Shown: piece after piece, positions 24,978-34,151 of the stretch
How positions within the stretch are numbered: the first letter of the stretch is position 1
Layout of the letters: every line of letters begins with the position of its first letter
Origin: Amblyornis subalaris
Taxonomy: Eukaryota > Chordata > Aves > Passeriformes > Ptilonorhynchidae
NCBI GenBank assembly: GCA_018881555.1
Contig: JACAXG010000052.1
Coordinates: 4,948,156 to 5,012,155 of the forward strand
Length of the DNA: 64,000 bases
Reading direction: 5' to 3'
Notes under the pieces: generated by a model
Told to the model about the DNA's origin: nothing
Seen by the model: the letters and a program-made list of their open reading frames with translations, nothing else
Database searches by the model: none
Made by a program: the position numbers and the translations under genes

Positions 24978-25112
24978 CCATATAAGGTCTGAAGATCTGT
25001 GATTGGTTGGGCGACCAAAAGAATACCATATAAGGAATGAGACTGATCTATAAGCCATATAAGGACTGAAGGTGTGTGGTTGTCTGGCTGACCAAAAGAT
25101 TACCATATAAGT
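24978..25112 (+). promoter_or_regulatory. Array of CArG boxes (SRF-type) in LTR U3
   Basis: CCATATAAGG occurs perfectly at 24978-24987, 25026-25035 and 25055-25064, and with one change (CCATATAAGT) at 25103-25112. This fits the serum-response-factor consensus CC(A/T)6GG. Avian sarcoma/leukosis LTR enhancers are known to include an SRF-binding element, which supports a promoter/enhancer reading. Activity in this intron is inference. Confidence 0.8.
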
Positions 25113-25138
25113 AATGGAATGGGTGGTCGAAGGAAGGT

Positions 25139-25166
25139 TATATAAACCGCATGGTCTCTCAGTAAA
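25139..25166 (+). promoter_or_regulatory. LTR core: TATA box and poly(A) signal variant
   Basis: TATATAAA (25139-25146) followed 15 bp later by AGTAAA (25161-25166). Transcription from this LTR would start near 25168-25175 on the + strand, the same direction as KLHL1. Confidence 0.65.
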
Positions 25167-25246
25167 GTTGATTGTGTTCGTGCACAACGTTGTCTGTGTG
25201 TGGATTTACTTGAGTGGGGCAGGGTCCGTGTTAGGAATCGCCGACA

Positions 25247-25425
25247 GTAGAACTCTTTTTCCCCATCTGAGATGGATGCATCCCATCAGGTGTCGGTAGA
25301 CCAAGTGTTAAGTAGGTAATCCCATGGTCAACAACCCCAAAATTTTTCTGCTTATACCAACCTCACAACCATGAATTGACCTGATGGATCTGCCTATTCC
25401 TATCAATATTTTTTAGGTCCCAAGA
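25247..25425 (-). mobile_element. CR1 LINE 5' UTR, antisense, continuation after LTR
   Basis: Resumes the CR1 interrupted by the solo LTR: CCCATCTGAGATGGATGCAT, CCCATCAGGTGTCGG, ATCCCATGGTCAACAACCCC and AAAATTTTTCTGCTTATACC are antisense CR1 5' UTR words. The first six bases are the right copy of the target duplication. The end fades near 25425. Confidence 0.65.
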
Positions 25426-25473
25426 TTGTGCTCTCTCATTCTGTAATCTTTATTTTAGAAAGGTAAACAACCA

Positions 25474-25521
25474 TTAAAAAAAAAAAAACAAAAAAACAAA
25501 AAAGAGGGAAAAAAAAAAAGG
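25474..25521 (+). repeat. A-rich low-complexity run
   Basis: A12-CAAAAAAACAAAAAA followed by GAGGG and a second A-run. No element boundary with a matching tail was identified. Confidence 0.9.
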
Positions 25522-27925
25522 AGTAATAACTAACAAGAAAATTGGTTTACAGGCTGGTAGACTTTTGTTTTTCATAGATATCACCCTAGTAAGAAAATTT
25601 TATGCATGCACTGAAACTTAATGCTGAGAAGCTCCAGGGTTTGTAGGATGCAGGACCTTCCAGAAGAGTGTTGGGAGATTGTTTCAGTCAGGGCGAGCAA
25701 GATGTGTACATGTCCTCATCCATCTAGCAAGTTGCGTTTGTTTTGTGTACGGGTTTAGGCTTCCTGAATCTTCTTAGATGTGAAAAAGAACGTGTGCAGG
25801 ATGTGATACAAGATCCTTCAGCAATACAGAAATCAAGTATTAATCATTCTGACATAGCTTGAAAGTTTTAGCCAGTTTATTGTGATAAACTGGTGTATCA
25901 GCATATGTCTATGAGCCACTGGTTGTGGCTACATTTAGATCATGAAATCCCAGAATGCCACATCATATTGACAGTGAATTAGACTATAGTATGGCTAATT
26001 CTGCAGCCTCATATCCTAAAACTGATTTTTTTTAAATTAATTAAAAAGTTGCAAGTAAAAGAAGAAAATACTTAGGTTGTGAAAATCTAGCTTAGTCATC
26101 TAGAAGTCTCTACTAAGATTTCAGTATGCTGTGTGAGCTGGTACCCATAGTCAGTCTCTTCTATCCTCAACCTGCTGTCTGCTCTCTCCAAAAAGCAGCA
26201 GTTGCTTATCTCTCTTCCCACTGACAAAGTTCAGAGGGGCATACATGTATACATATGATCTCTTTCCACTGTCCTTTTAACACACCAGCCTTTATATCCC
26301 TTTTTTTAAGGGCGATACCAGGCTGGCATCTGGTGCTGGAGGAAGCATAGCTCTTTGGATTACATAGGTCAGATGGAGCTCACTCTCAGATAAAATCTGA
26401 GATTTGGCTAGAGGTTCAAGATCCAAGATTCAGATTCCCAGACAGAATCTGGGATTTGGCTAGAGAACCAGACCAGTCAGCATATTAACAAATACTGGTC
26501 ATTTGTCTAGTGGGAGTTCATGAAACTGAAAAGCCCATTCTCCTTAGGGAAGAAGTTACACAAGACAACAGTTTTTGTAAAGGGGGTGTAGTCTTATATG
26601 ATACAGAGCTGATATGGAAAACCAGACATAAAACAAGAGGATTTAATTCAATGTAATACAGCAGCAACAATTCCAGACTGAAACAGTTTTGGAATTGACC
26701 AAAATCAAAATTTGCTTTCACATCTTTAGCACTTTAAAAAGTGTACTACCATATGGTTTAATATGGAAATCAAATGCACTGTTTATTCACTTATTTAAAC
26801 ACTCTCATGAAATCTTAAGTTCTAAACTAAAAGTAGTGTGGGATTAAAATATTCATGGACATGAATTATGTACTATTTAAGCGAAAGTCTAGTATATGAA
26901 TATCTTTTTTTCAGCATTAGTTTATGTTGTTTTAATTTTTGTATTGGCAAGATTATGGCATCAAAATCACAAAACTGTAAAACATTTTGAATAAGACCTC
27001 TACATCCAAAACCGAAAAAACTTGTAAGCATTTTACTTCCATGGCAACTCTGATGTAGCAGGTTCTGAATAGCACTCTCAGAATATGACATTCTTTGTCA
27101 ACATATTTTTCAGATTCTTCATTACAACTGATACATGCTGATTAGTGAAATCAATGACATAAACATCAGTGAGAACTAACTTTTGCAAGATAATTTGATT
27201 CCATATGAAATAATAATCATTAAAAGTCAAGCTTTTAAAAAAAGTAATCTAATTCAATTGTGTTGGTGACATCACTATAAAGATATATGGTATTAAATTC
27301 CATTTGGTAATAGTTTAATTTTATTAAAGCCTTTATGTTCCTATGATACACAATCTATTAGATACGCAGGTGATTGTTCATCTGCATTTAAATATAGATG
27401 TGTTTTGTTTACATGGCTCTACTGTTCTAATACTTCATGCTTATTTAATTCTAACCCTGTGCACTGCTGAAAAGGTTTAAAAGTGAAACAGCGCTGCCAT
27501 GGAAATGCTATAACCCCACAGCAATGGTTACTGCATGGTCATTTTGAGAGAGTGGAAGAGCAATCAAGTTACACAGCTTCCTCCAAGTGGGTTCAGAGAC
27601 TTTCACACTTTCTACTGTAAGTTATATTTTCTTAATTAAAAGCAAAAATCCACAACTCCACTTAATTAAAACATGGAAAAGTTACGTGAATGACACATGC
27701 AAAAGAGGCCCAGTTGATCTTATTAGACTTAGGATATAGTGAAGACCAGATCTACAAAGCTGCTGAAGTATCAGAGTCAAAAATTACAAGTCCTGGAGAC
27801 TCATACAACTCTGTCACATAATCTTCAGCATGCTTCAAGGTTCAGTACCCTTATTCTCATAATTAAGGCTTACCTTCTCATGAGGACCTCAGCATTCCTG
27901 AAAGCACTTTGTGCCAAGGGACATT
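25522..27925. other. Intronic DNA with a two-copy 26-bp repeat
   Basis: Mostly unique AT-rich sequence. A related pair of 26-mers lies at 26388-26465 (listed separately). No gene recognised. Confidence 0.5.
26388..26465 (+). repeat. Two-copy ~52-bp-period repeat
   Basis: AGATAAAATCTGAGATTTGG (plus CTAGAG) at 26388-26413 recurs as AGACAGAATCTGGGATTTGG (plus CTAGAG) at 26440-26465, 23 of 26 identical. The intervening bases are less similar. Confidence 0.8.
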
Positions 27926-27927
27926 GA

Positions 27928-28122
27928 TATTGGATATTAGGAAAAATTTCTTCACTGAAAGGGTGGTCAAGCATTGCGACAGTGCAGTCACCATCCCTAG
28001 AAGTATTCAAAAAACATCCAGATGTGGTGCTTGGGACGTGGTTTAGTGGTGAAGATTGCAGTGTGAGGTTAATGGTTGAAATCAATGCTCTTAAGTCTTT
28101 TCCAGCCTTAATGATTCTGTGA
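27928..28122 (+). mobile_element. CR1 LINE 3' UTR, sense
   Basis: 195-bp 3' end: GGATATTAGGAAAAATTTCT, AGGGTGGTCAAGCATTG, TCACCATCCCTAGAAGTATT, GTGGTGCTTGGGACGTGG and TTAATGATTCTGTGATACC tail. Non-coding, truncated at its 5' end. Confidence 0.93.
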
Positions 28123-29245
28123 TACCATAACTGTGTGGCTCAATTCCTATCTTGCACCTTTATTTCAGGAGAATTTAAAATTTATTTTATGTATCCTGAA
28201 AAGATGTCACAGACATCTGTTGTCTCCTGTTCCCTAAAGTGCAAAAATGAAAACTAGTCACATTTTAACAAAAAGGTGGATGTTTTTCCACAGTAAGTGT
28301 ATGAGAAATTATTTCTGTTGTGATACAGCCAGCCATTGAAATAGACTTTGCTGCTCCAAATGAAATTAAACTCAAGAAATTAAATGTTATATAGGAAGTT
28401 TTTAACATTCAATGGTCAATTTAGGAAATGCAAAAGAGTTGAAGGAGAGAGTTTTTAGCTCTGAAGATCAAGAACCTGGATTTTATATATATATAAAAAA
28501 TGAGAATTACACATATATATGACATCTTTATATTATATATATGCATATATATGGTATAATTATAATATATATGGGGAGGTGTGTGTGTGTATATGTATAT
28601 ATGGCATATTATATATATAAAATATAATATATGTTTGTTACTTTCTGCAATACTCATTCCTGAGTAACATGAAATTAATGTAAGTCCACATGTTTAGAAG
28701 AAGAAATTTGAGCTCAATATGTTTTGTCTGAAAACTTTGTTCGATTCTACTTTCAGTCAATGATCAATCAGTACAAAGGCTAGAATAAGTACTCCTTAAG
28801 CATATATCCAAATGAAAAGACAATTAAAGATCATTAAAAAAATCTTAATCAAACCTTAAATTATTGTTCTGAAGTTAGAGCTCCTGCTTTGAATGTTATT
28901 CTTAATTAATTAAGTTCTGTGAGTTCATGAAATGTGTTCCACCATTACAATGCCTCTCTATAATATTAGGTCTTTGGATTAATATGCTATTGCAAAGTTT
29001 GATGTTGGTTCCTATTAAGAAGTAGAGTTATATTTTTTTTTCATAATGGGATTTAATGTCAGTTTAACCAGGCTTGATTAAACTTCAGCTTATAAATCAT
29101 TTTATTGAGAAGTGCAATGAAATTTTCTGAGTTTTATGACTTTTTAATTAAAATTAATTAAGCCAGCTTGTGGTTAAGTGCCTGCAAACTAGTTCCCTTA
29201 CATTTCCAGGCTATTCTACAATGTTCTAGTCACACAATTTACACT
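28123..29245. other. Intronic DNA with TA-rich block
   Basis: Unique AT-rich sequence apart from the TA-rich block at 28480-28640 (listed separately). Confidence 0.5.
28480..28640. repeat. (TA)n-rich palindromic low-complexity block
   Basis: Many TATATA, ATATAT and GTGTGTGT runs, self-complementary at several scales. A short frame of Ile/Tyr/His repeats across it is compositional. Confidence 0.85.
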
Positions 29246-29719
29246 TGATCAGGAGGTAATGGATTAATTTTTTGCGGTAGCCAGGAGGGGGGCATAGCTG
29301 GAGGTTATTCTGTAAAACCTTATGTCATTGCCAGGAGTCGAGGGAAAAGAGTCTCTTCCAAGGAGAAGGAGTTCCTTCCGGTCAAGTAAATGTGACAGAG
29401 GGATCCATCTGGTATTGTCTATTGGGGAGAGGGTGGGGTGTGGGGCCTGTGGTTCTGTATGAATGATTTCCTTTTTTGTACCCTCTATCATTACTATTGT
29501 TGCCATTACTGTTTGCTTCCTTACCTCATTGCTGTTTCCAGTATATTGTTCTTATCTCAGCCAGTGACCTTTACCTTTTGTGCCTCCAATTTTCCTCTCC
29601 AGCCCATCGCAGGGCAGAAGGGTGAGGGGAAAAGCAGGAGAGAGCGCGAGAGTGATGCGTGATTTGGAGAGTCTTGCTGTGGGCACTGAATTGGGAAGTA
29701 CCGTTCCTAAACCACAACA
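29246..29719 (+). mobile_element. ERVL-type solo LTR, sense, degraded
   Basis: 5' part resembles the family start (GGATTAATTTTTTGCGGTAG corresponding to GGATTAACTTTCTTCATGG of the 31568 copy). The 3' part has the typical ACTATTGTTGCCATTACTGT, CAGTATATTGTTCTTATCTC, GACCTTTACCTTTTGTGCC and ends CTAAACCACAACA (CA terminus at 29719). The 42303-42870 copy, read on the minus strand, ends in the same word. The left boundary and TSD are not clear. The acrocentric GC-rich purine stretch (29605-29665) is the U5 G-rich part. Confidence 0.78.
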
Positions 29720-30239
29720 GTATTATAGTTTGTGAGATCTTAATTGCTGTAAACATTTTGCTTGATAACTGGATATTAACAATCTGTTCTAAACAAGTTC
29801 AAAAAAATAATCCTTAATTCATGGTGTTGATCTTCCCCTCAGCCTTGTCATATGTATAGACAGAAATGTAGATATTCATAACTGTAGGTCTGACAAGTTA
29901 TTTAAGAAACAGATCAGACAGCGAAAAAATTCAGGAAAATGTAGTATGTGCATGTAAAGGTTTACAATATATTGAATATGCTTAATTACAACTGAGTTTA
30001 TAAAAATTTCGAACAATAACCTTTACTAATTCTGACAATTTTTAATTACAATATTACCATATAATCTTCATATTGTTTTCTGAATATATTTATATATTAA
30101 TTGTAACTATAGCTGTTGAACTCTAATCATCTATGTTTTGTTTTTCTCATGAGCTGCAAAAGTATGGCAGAGCATACCCATATCTGGGTATGGCAGATAT
30201 TGACTAATCCTATGGGCTTATTAGCTTTAACAGTTATTT
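29720..30239. other. Intronic DNA preceding KLHL1 exon
   Basis: AT-rich, no element recognised. A direct repeat CATACCCATATCTGGGTATGG at 30172-30192 forms a perfect-looking hairpin (CCATAccCAGATATGGG-type) about 100 bp before the exon. Confidence 0.45.
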
Positions 30240-30287
30240 TTATTTTCTTGCAGTATTACTGAACCTGAAATACTTTCTTCTTCTCAG
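30240..30287 (+). promoter_or_regulatory. KLHL1: Tandem splice acceptors before KLHL1 BACK exon
   Basis: Two acceptor-like sites stand 34 bp apart: TTTTCTTGCAG ending at 30253 and TTTCTTCTTCTCAG ending at 30287. No AG dinucleotide lies between them. The downstream one gives the expected protein junction. Use of the upstream one would add 34 nt and shift the frame. The TACTGAAC just after the first site could act as a branch point for the second. Both readings are inference from motif shape. Confidence 0.6.
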
Positions 30288-30500
30288 GAGAATATAATGG
30301 AAGTTATAAGAAATCAAGAATTTTTACTTCTACCAGCTGAAGAACTCCATAAACTTCTTGCTAGTGATGATGTGAATGTTCCTGATGAAGAGACCATTTT
30401 CCATGCCTTAATGATGTGGGTGAAGTATGATATGCAGAGGCGATGCAATGACCTAAGTATGCTACTTGCTTATATCAGATTACCACTCCTTCCACCTCAG
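30288..30500 (+). CDS. KLHL1: KLHL1 internal exon (BACK domain), 71 codons
   Basis: Internal coding exon of Kelch-like 1, a BTB-BACK-Kelch protein of neurons that binds actin and modulates voltage-gated calcium channels (family knowledge). The translation runs from [16 protein letters not shown] through [19 protein letters not shown] to IRLPLLPPQ, the C-terminal half of the BACK domain. It matches my recollection of KLHL1 closely. Paralogues fit less well: I recall KLHL4 as having NEISKLLCSDD and KLHL5 as having NEIAKLLASDD where this exon has [12 protein letters not shown]. The acceptor is a pyrimidine tract ending in CTCAG at 30287 and the donor is CAG|GTATTT. The length of 213 nt gives phase 0 at both ends, and the last residue (Q) joins in frame to the exon at 49899. 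By recall it covers roughly residues 335-405 of a protein of about 750. No stop or frameshift is present, so it is an intact exon rather than a pseudogene. Confidence 0.95.
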
Positions 30501-30639
30501 GTATTTTTAAAATTATGTAATCATCACAACAACAAGAACATCATCATTATTGTGTTATTGTGAAAACTCTCATCAATTTGTAATCTGCAACTTCTGAATA
30601 CTCGGTGTGTTTAAAGGCAAGCCTGTTCAGAATCAGAAG

Positions 30640-31475
30640 AAATGGGTGGCAGCCCTTCACCCAGAATGGTCTCAATAGGCTTGAGGATTGGGCCAATGTA
30701 TACACAAAAAGGGAAGAGCTGTGAAACCGAAGAGGGGTAACTGTAGAGATCATAACACGCTAAGAACAACAGGCAGAATAGTAAATATTCTCAGAAAAAA
30801 AATCCAAAATCTAAATAGAATGAGCAAATCAACAATGAAAAAACCCCAAACACAGGGACCTTATGATAGATACCAGGCTGAGCATGAGTCAACAGTATGA
30901 ATAAAGAAAACTCTCTATTGTTCTACAACACAAAAAATTTTGTCACCAGGCCAAATTAAGTTATTATTCCCATAATATCTGGTGCTGCTAAGGCTGTGCG
31001 TGCAATATTGTTTCCAATTTTGTACTGCACAATTTGAAAGGCATAGGAACAAACTGGAGAAGGTCCAGGGGTGGGCTACCAAGATGGTATGTCAGCTAGG
31101 AAAGGAGAAGCTGGAGAAGTGGGCTTGTTCAGTCTACTGAAAGGAGGCTAAGTCATGACCTAATAGCAACTTAAGACCTGAAGGGAAGATCATGTAACCA
31201 CATTCTTGAGAGCACCACAAAATGTAGGAAGAAGCAAACACTCCAACTTACAGCATCGACAATTCAGACTGGACATTGGCTTGGGGGGAATCACTTGGAA
31301 TGCAGTATTTTTTTCAAAGGCTAAGTGATCTTCTTCACTGTAGGTTTTCCTGGATTATCTAGACCAGATCACTAAATCCAGTGTTGGCAGAAGCCTGATT
31401 TGAGTGAGTTGACCTCGTTGACCACTGGAGGCCATTTGGATCTCGCTTCCTATGAATGCTTCTATGAATCTGTGG
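30640..31475 (+). mobile_element. Old CR1 LINE fragment, sense
   Basis: Diverged ORF2 tail and 3' UTR: ATGGTCTCAATAGGCTTGAG, ACCAGGCTGAGCATGAGTCA, GGTGCTGCTAAGGCTGTG, GAACAAACTGGAGAAGGTCC, GGGCTACCAAGATGGTATG, GGACATTGGCTTGG and ending TTCCTATGAATGCTTCTATG. Contains an unrelated-looking 100-bp insertion near 30900. It begins about 140 bp after the KLHL1 donor site. Confidence 0.7.
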
Positions 31476-31567
31476 TTCAGGCTTCAGTTGCATTTTTTTT
31501 TCCCAGAGAACTAAATAGCAATTTTCTTCCATAATTCCTTACAATCAATGATTCTCCTTTCACCTAG

Positions 31568-31653
31568 TGTACTGGGTCTGGCTGGAGTGGATTAACTTTC
31601 TTCATGGCAGCCCATAAGGTGCTGTGTTTTGCACTTACTGATAAAACAGAAGG
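31568..31653 (+). mobile_element. ERVL-type LTR, 5' end only
   Basis: Starts TGTACTGGGTCTGGCTGGAG (the family TG start), followed by GGATTAACTTTCTTCATGG and GCTGTGTTTTG. It is cut off at about 31653, where a different LTR-like segment begins. Confidence 0.7.
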
Positions 31654-32830
31654 CAAGGGTAACCCAGGTTCTTGTTAATCGATCCCTTGGGGCAGATTAG
31701 AGTGAAGCAACACTGAACGATCAGTGTTTGTAAGCATACGCACGTAGGCTTTATTGTAGAACAGTTTGGTTGCACAGGAAAACAGGTATGTAGCTATTTT
31801 GGTTGTTATTATCTATAGTAATATGACAATATAAAAGCGTACAAATACCACTGAAGAAAATGTGTAAGTAGAAAGATCTCACCACCTGTAGGCCTCATGA
31901 CAAGACTTTGTAGGTGCAATTTCTGTGTCTGTTAACGTGATGGTCACCAGCTCGGTCGAAGTGATAGTTGCAGAGTGGATCACCAGGTGGTGGAGGAAAT
32001 TCGAGTGAAATCCACAGAACACAAAACCTATAGGGTTTGTATTCACTCGGGAACGCCCAGGCACCTCCCTTGGAGTGGGAAGTTTCAGCTAAATGATGTA
32101 ATGTTGTGGATCACAGGACACGTCGGGTGTTTTGACACCTTCTAAGAAGATATAGCTGCCTGTTGCAGTTGAGTCCATTATGATCCATTTTGACCCATTA
32201 AGGCCCATCATGACCCATCAGCAGAGATGAATACCATCAGGCTACCTGTGAATGTACCAGGTGCTTCCCTGGCAAGGGAGTTAACTCAGCTGAATTCACT
32301 TGAATAATGACAAAGAGACAGTCCCTGCCTCGAAGGATTTGCCTCTTTCCTTATCTCGTTCAACACCAGCTGTTGCCTGAGGTGTCAGGTCTCCACGCCC
32401 TCTTGATTGTTTCAGCCATCAGCATTCCAGTCTCTCTTCCAATATCTCTTGGGGATACATTCTTCTCCCTAGACCTGGGATAATTGGACAATAGTACCCC
32501 CTTTATGTTATCTCAAGTTCCCATCACAGTGCAAATTTCAGTTATTAGGCATATTTGGGGAGGTGTGGGCTTCAGTGGTCGAAGATGAGCAGTTGTTTCT
32601 TTGCAGTTTGCTACAGTGGACAAAAGGCCTCCGATGATTTTAGCAATGTTTAAGCCATTACCTATTTCAGTCTCGCATACAGTGCTGGTAACACGCACAT
32701 GTTTTGGCTATTGCTGGGTTGTGCTTTTACAGCTCAGAGGGTTGGGTGGGAGGGAGTTTGTCTTACATTCGAATATAAAATGTGCTAAAAAGGAAACAGT
32801 CAAATATGATAGGTTTCATTATCAGAAATG
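31654..32830 (-). mobile_element. Unclassified LTR-like segment, antisense
   Basis: GC- and CpG-richer than the flanks. On the minus strand it has an AATAAA (31750-31755) followed by GCCTACGTGCGTATGC, the look of an LTR R/U5, ending possibly in TGTTGCTTCA (31703 on +). It carries a 10-bp minisatellite at 32174-32220 and a 61-codon minus-strand frame (32513-32698) I cannot assign. I tested several TG/CA pairs for flanking duplications and found none, so its extent is uncertain. It could be an LTR plus part of an internal region. Confidence 0.45.
32174..32220 (+). repeat. 10-bp minisatellite (CCCATTATGA-like), 4.7 units
   Basis: Consecutive units TCCATTATGA, TCCATTTTGA, CCCATTAAGG, CCCATCATGA, CCCATCA. 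Lies in the unclassified LTR-like segment. Confidence 0.9.
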
Positions 32831-33094
32831 AGCTGTTTATTTTTCGACATCTGTGCCAATTGAGAAAGTCACGCACAGCACTGTACATTACTCCAGTGTT
32901 CTAAGTGGTTTTTGCTTTAATCTGCCAAGCACTTACAAAAAATAACTTAAATTTTTCACACACCATTCTCACCTCTACTGTACTTAAATATATATCAAAT
33001 AAAACCCTCTATCATTTTCATTGCACTGAAAATTAACTGAAGAGCTCTCTGGAAAGAAGCCAGGTCAAAATTAGCAGCTAATCATTGGATCTTT

Positions 33095-33118
33095 GGGGGG
33101 GGGGGAAAAAAAAAAAAA
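33095..33118 (+). repeat. G11 followed by A13 homopolymer run
   Basis: Eleven G then thirteen A on the + strand, a pure purine run of 24 bases. Confidence 0.97.
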
Positions 33119-34076
33119 GCTTTAGGTTCCTTATTTTAAAATTCATTTTTAAAAGATGAAGTCGTAGACTACAAAGAGTGTTAACAGATTTGAAAGATTG
33201 TACTGAGATCCTCTTAAAATGAAGGTTTAAATTTATAACCCAAGTTTTCATGATACCTCATTTCAATCTCAAGGTGCAGTAGTTATATTGGCAGTGTAGT
33301 CAGACTTAAGTAGTACTATATTGAACAAAGTAATTCCTAGTTCAATGGAAGAATTCAGGAGAAGGCAAGCCAGTATTAACATGTTAAAAGGAAACTATCA
33401 TGAAGCTGAAAATGAAATAATAGAACCTGCAATGTTGCCATAGAACTTTTGTCCTTCTTTGATTTGCCTGAAACCATCTGCTGGACTAAAACAGTTCATA
33501 TTTCTTCATTTAATTAAAAAAAGAAAGATTGGTGGCTTGACCAATATAAGAATTTATTTCACAATATAATAGGTAATATTTAGTTACTTCCTTTCAATAG
33601 GTGTTCCAGATATTTTATGTTGATATACAGGAAACTTATCTTAATTTATGCTCATTTTCATTCTTAAGGAGTGCGGGGAGAGTAAAAATTTGGTGGGAGC
33701 CTTAAACCTTGTTGTTAAATGCTGAAATATTTTAGATTATTTACTTGAATTGTTAATTTAAAAGCTCATCATAAATATTTTCCCCTCTGACTTTTAATAG
33801 CATTCTTTACAGAGGGTAACTTAACAAACAAGTTAAGAAACAAACAAAAACGATATTTAAGATGACCTTTTGTCAGTCGTTTGAGAAGTCTCAGAAGTTA
33901 CTTTTTGCGGCTAAATGCTGCCACTGTTGTCCTCGGTTTTCACCAGTATTTTTTAATGAATTTTAAGTAAACTCCTTTTAATATTAAAAACCCCCAGCAA
34001 AATTAGTACATGTAAAATAAAACAAAACACTACAGATAGTGTGTATATATATGTGCATATAGATATATATATGTCT

Positions 34077-34117
34077 AGAGAGAGAGAGAGAGTGAGAGGG
34101 AGAGAGAGAGAGAGAGA
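34077..34117 (+). repeat. (GA)n microsatellite, imperfect
   Basis: AG/GA dinucleotides broken by GTGAGAGGG. Preceded by a TATATATATGTG block. Confidence 0.95.
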
Positions 34118-34151
34118 CTCCTTTTTTTACATGATATGATAAATATATACG

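Larger units (their letters stand above)
24950..25246 (+). mobile_element. Compact solo LTR, 297 bp, alpharetrovirus-like, exact 6-bp TSD
   Basis: Starts TGTGGGACCACG, ends ATCGCCGACA, with GTAGAA on both sides (6-bp duplication, as made by alpharetroviruses and some ERVK-type elements). U3 has three copies of an ACCAAAAGA(T/A)TACCATATAAG unit with CArG boxes, an inverted CCAAT (GATTGG, 25001-25006), then TATATAAA at 25139-25146. An AGTAAA poly(A)-signal variant at 25161-25166 lies between the TATA box and the presumed R start, the same order as in avian leukosis/sarcoma LTRs. About 80 bp of R-U5 follow. No retroviral genes remain. It interrupts an antisense CR1. The ends look intact, so the insertion is probably younger than most elements here. 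Confidence 0.88.
1..30287 (+). other. KLHL1: KLHL1 intron (5' part outside window)
   Basis: Everything upstream of the first exon lacks a recognisable KLHL1 exon. I looked for the BTB/BACK segment that should precede ENIMEV and did not find it. All open reading frames here are short, lack homology I recognise, or lie in repeats. The stretch is therefore read as a single intron, at least 30 kb long, loaded with CR1 and LTR insertions that are listed separately. A short missed exon cannot be excluded. Confidence 0.75.
32831..34150. other. Intronic DNA with G/A homopolymer block and AG repeat
   Basis: Mostly unique AT-rich sequence. Listed separately are the G11A13 run at 33095-33118 and the GA-rich microsatellite at 34077-34117. 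Confidence 0.5.

Noticed and set aside
28421..28657. Ile/Tyr/His-rich minus-strand frame
   Set aside because: Translation of the TA/TG-rich block; compositional artefact.
30297..30563. Separate 88-codon gene starting at the ATG at 30297
   Set aside because: The ATG is an internal Met of KLHL1; splice sites at 30287 and 30500 and the family match show an internal exon.
31654..32830. Exact LTR ends and TSD
   Set aside because: Several TG/CA pairs were compared (for example starts at 31641, 31673 and 31703) and none had matching flanks.
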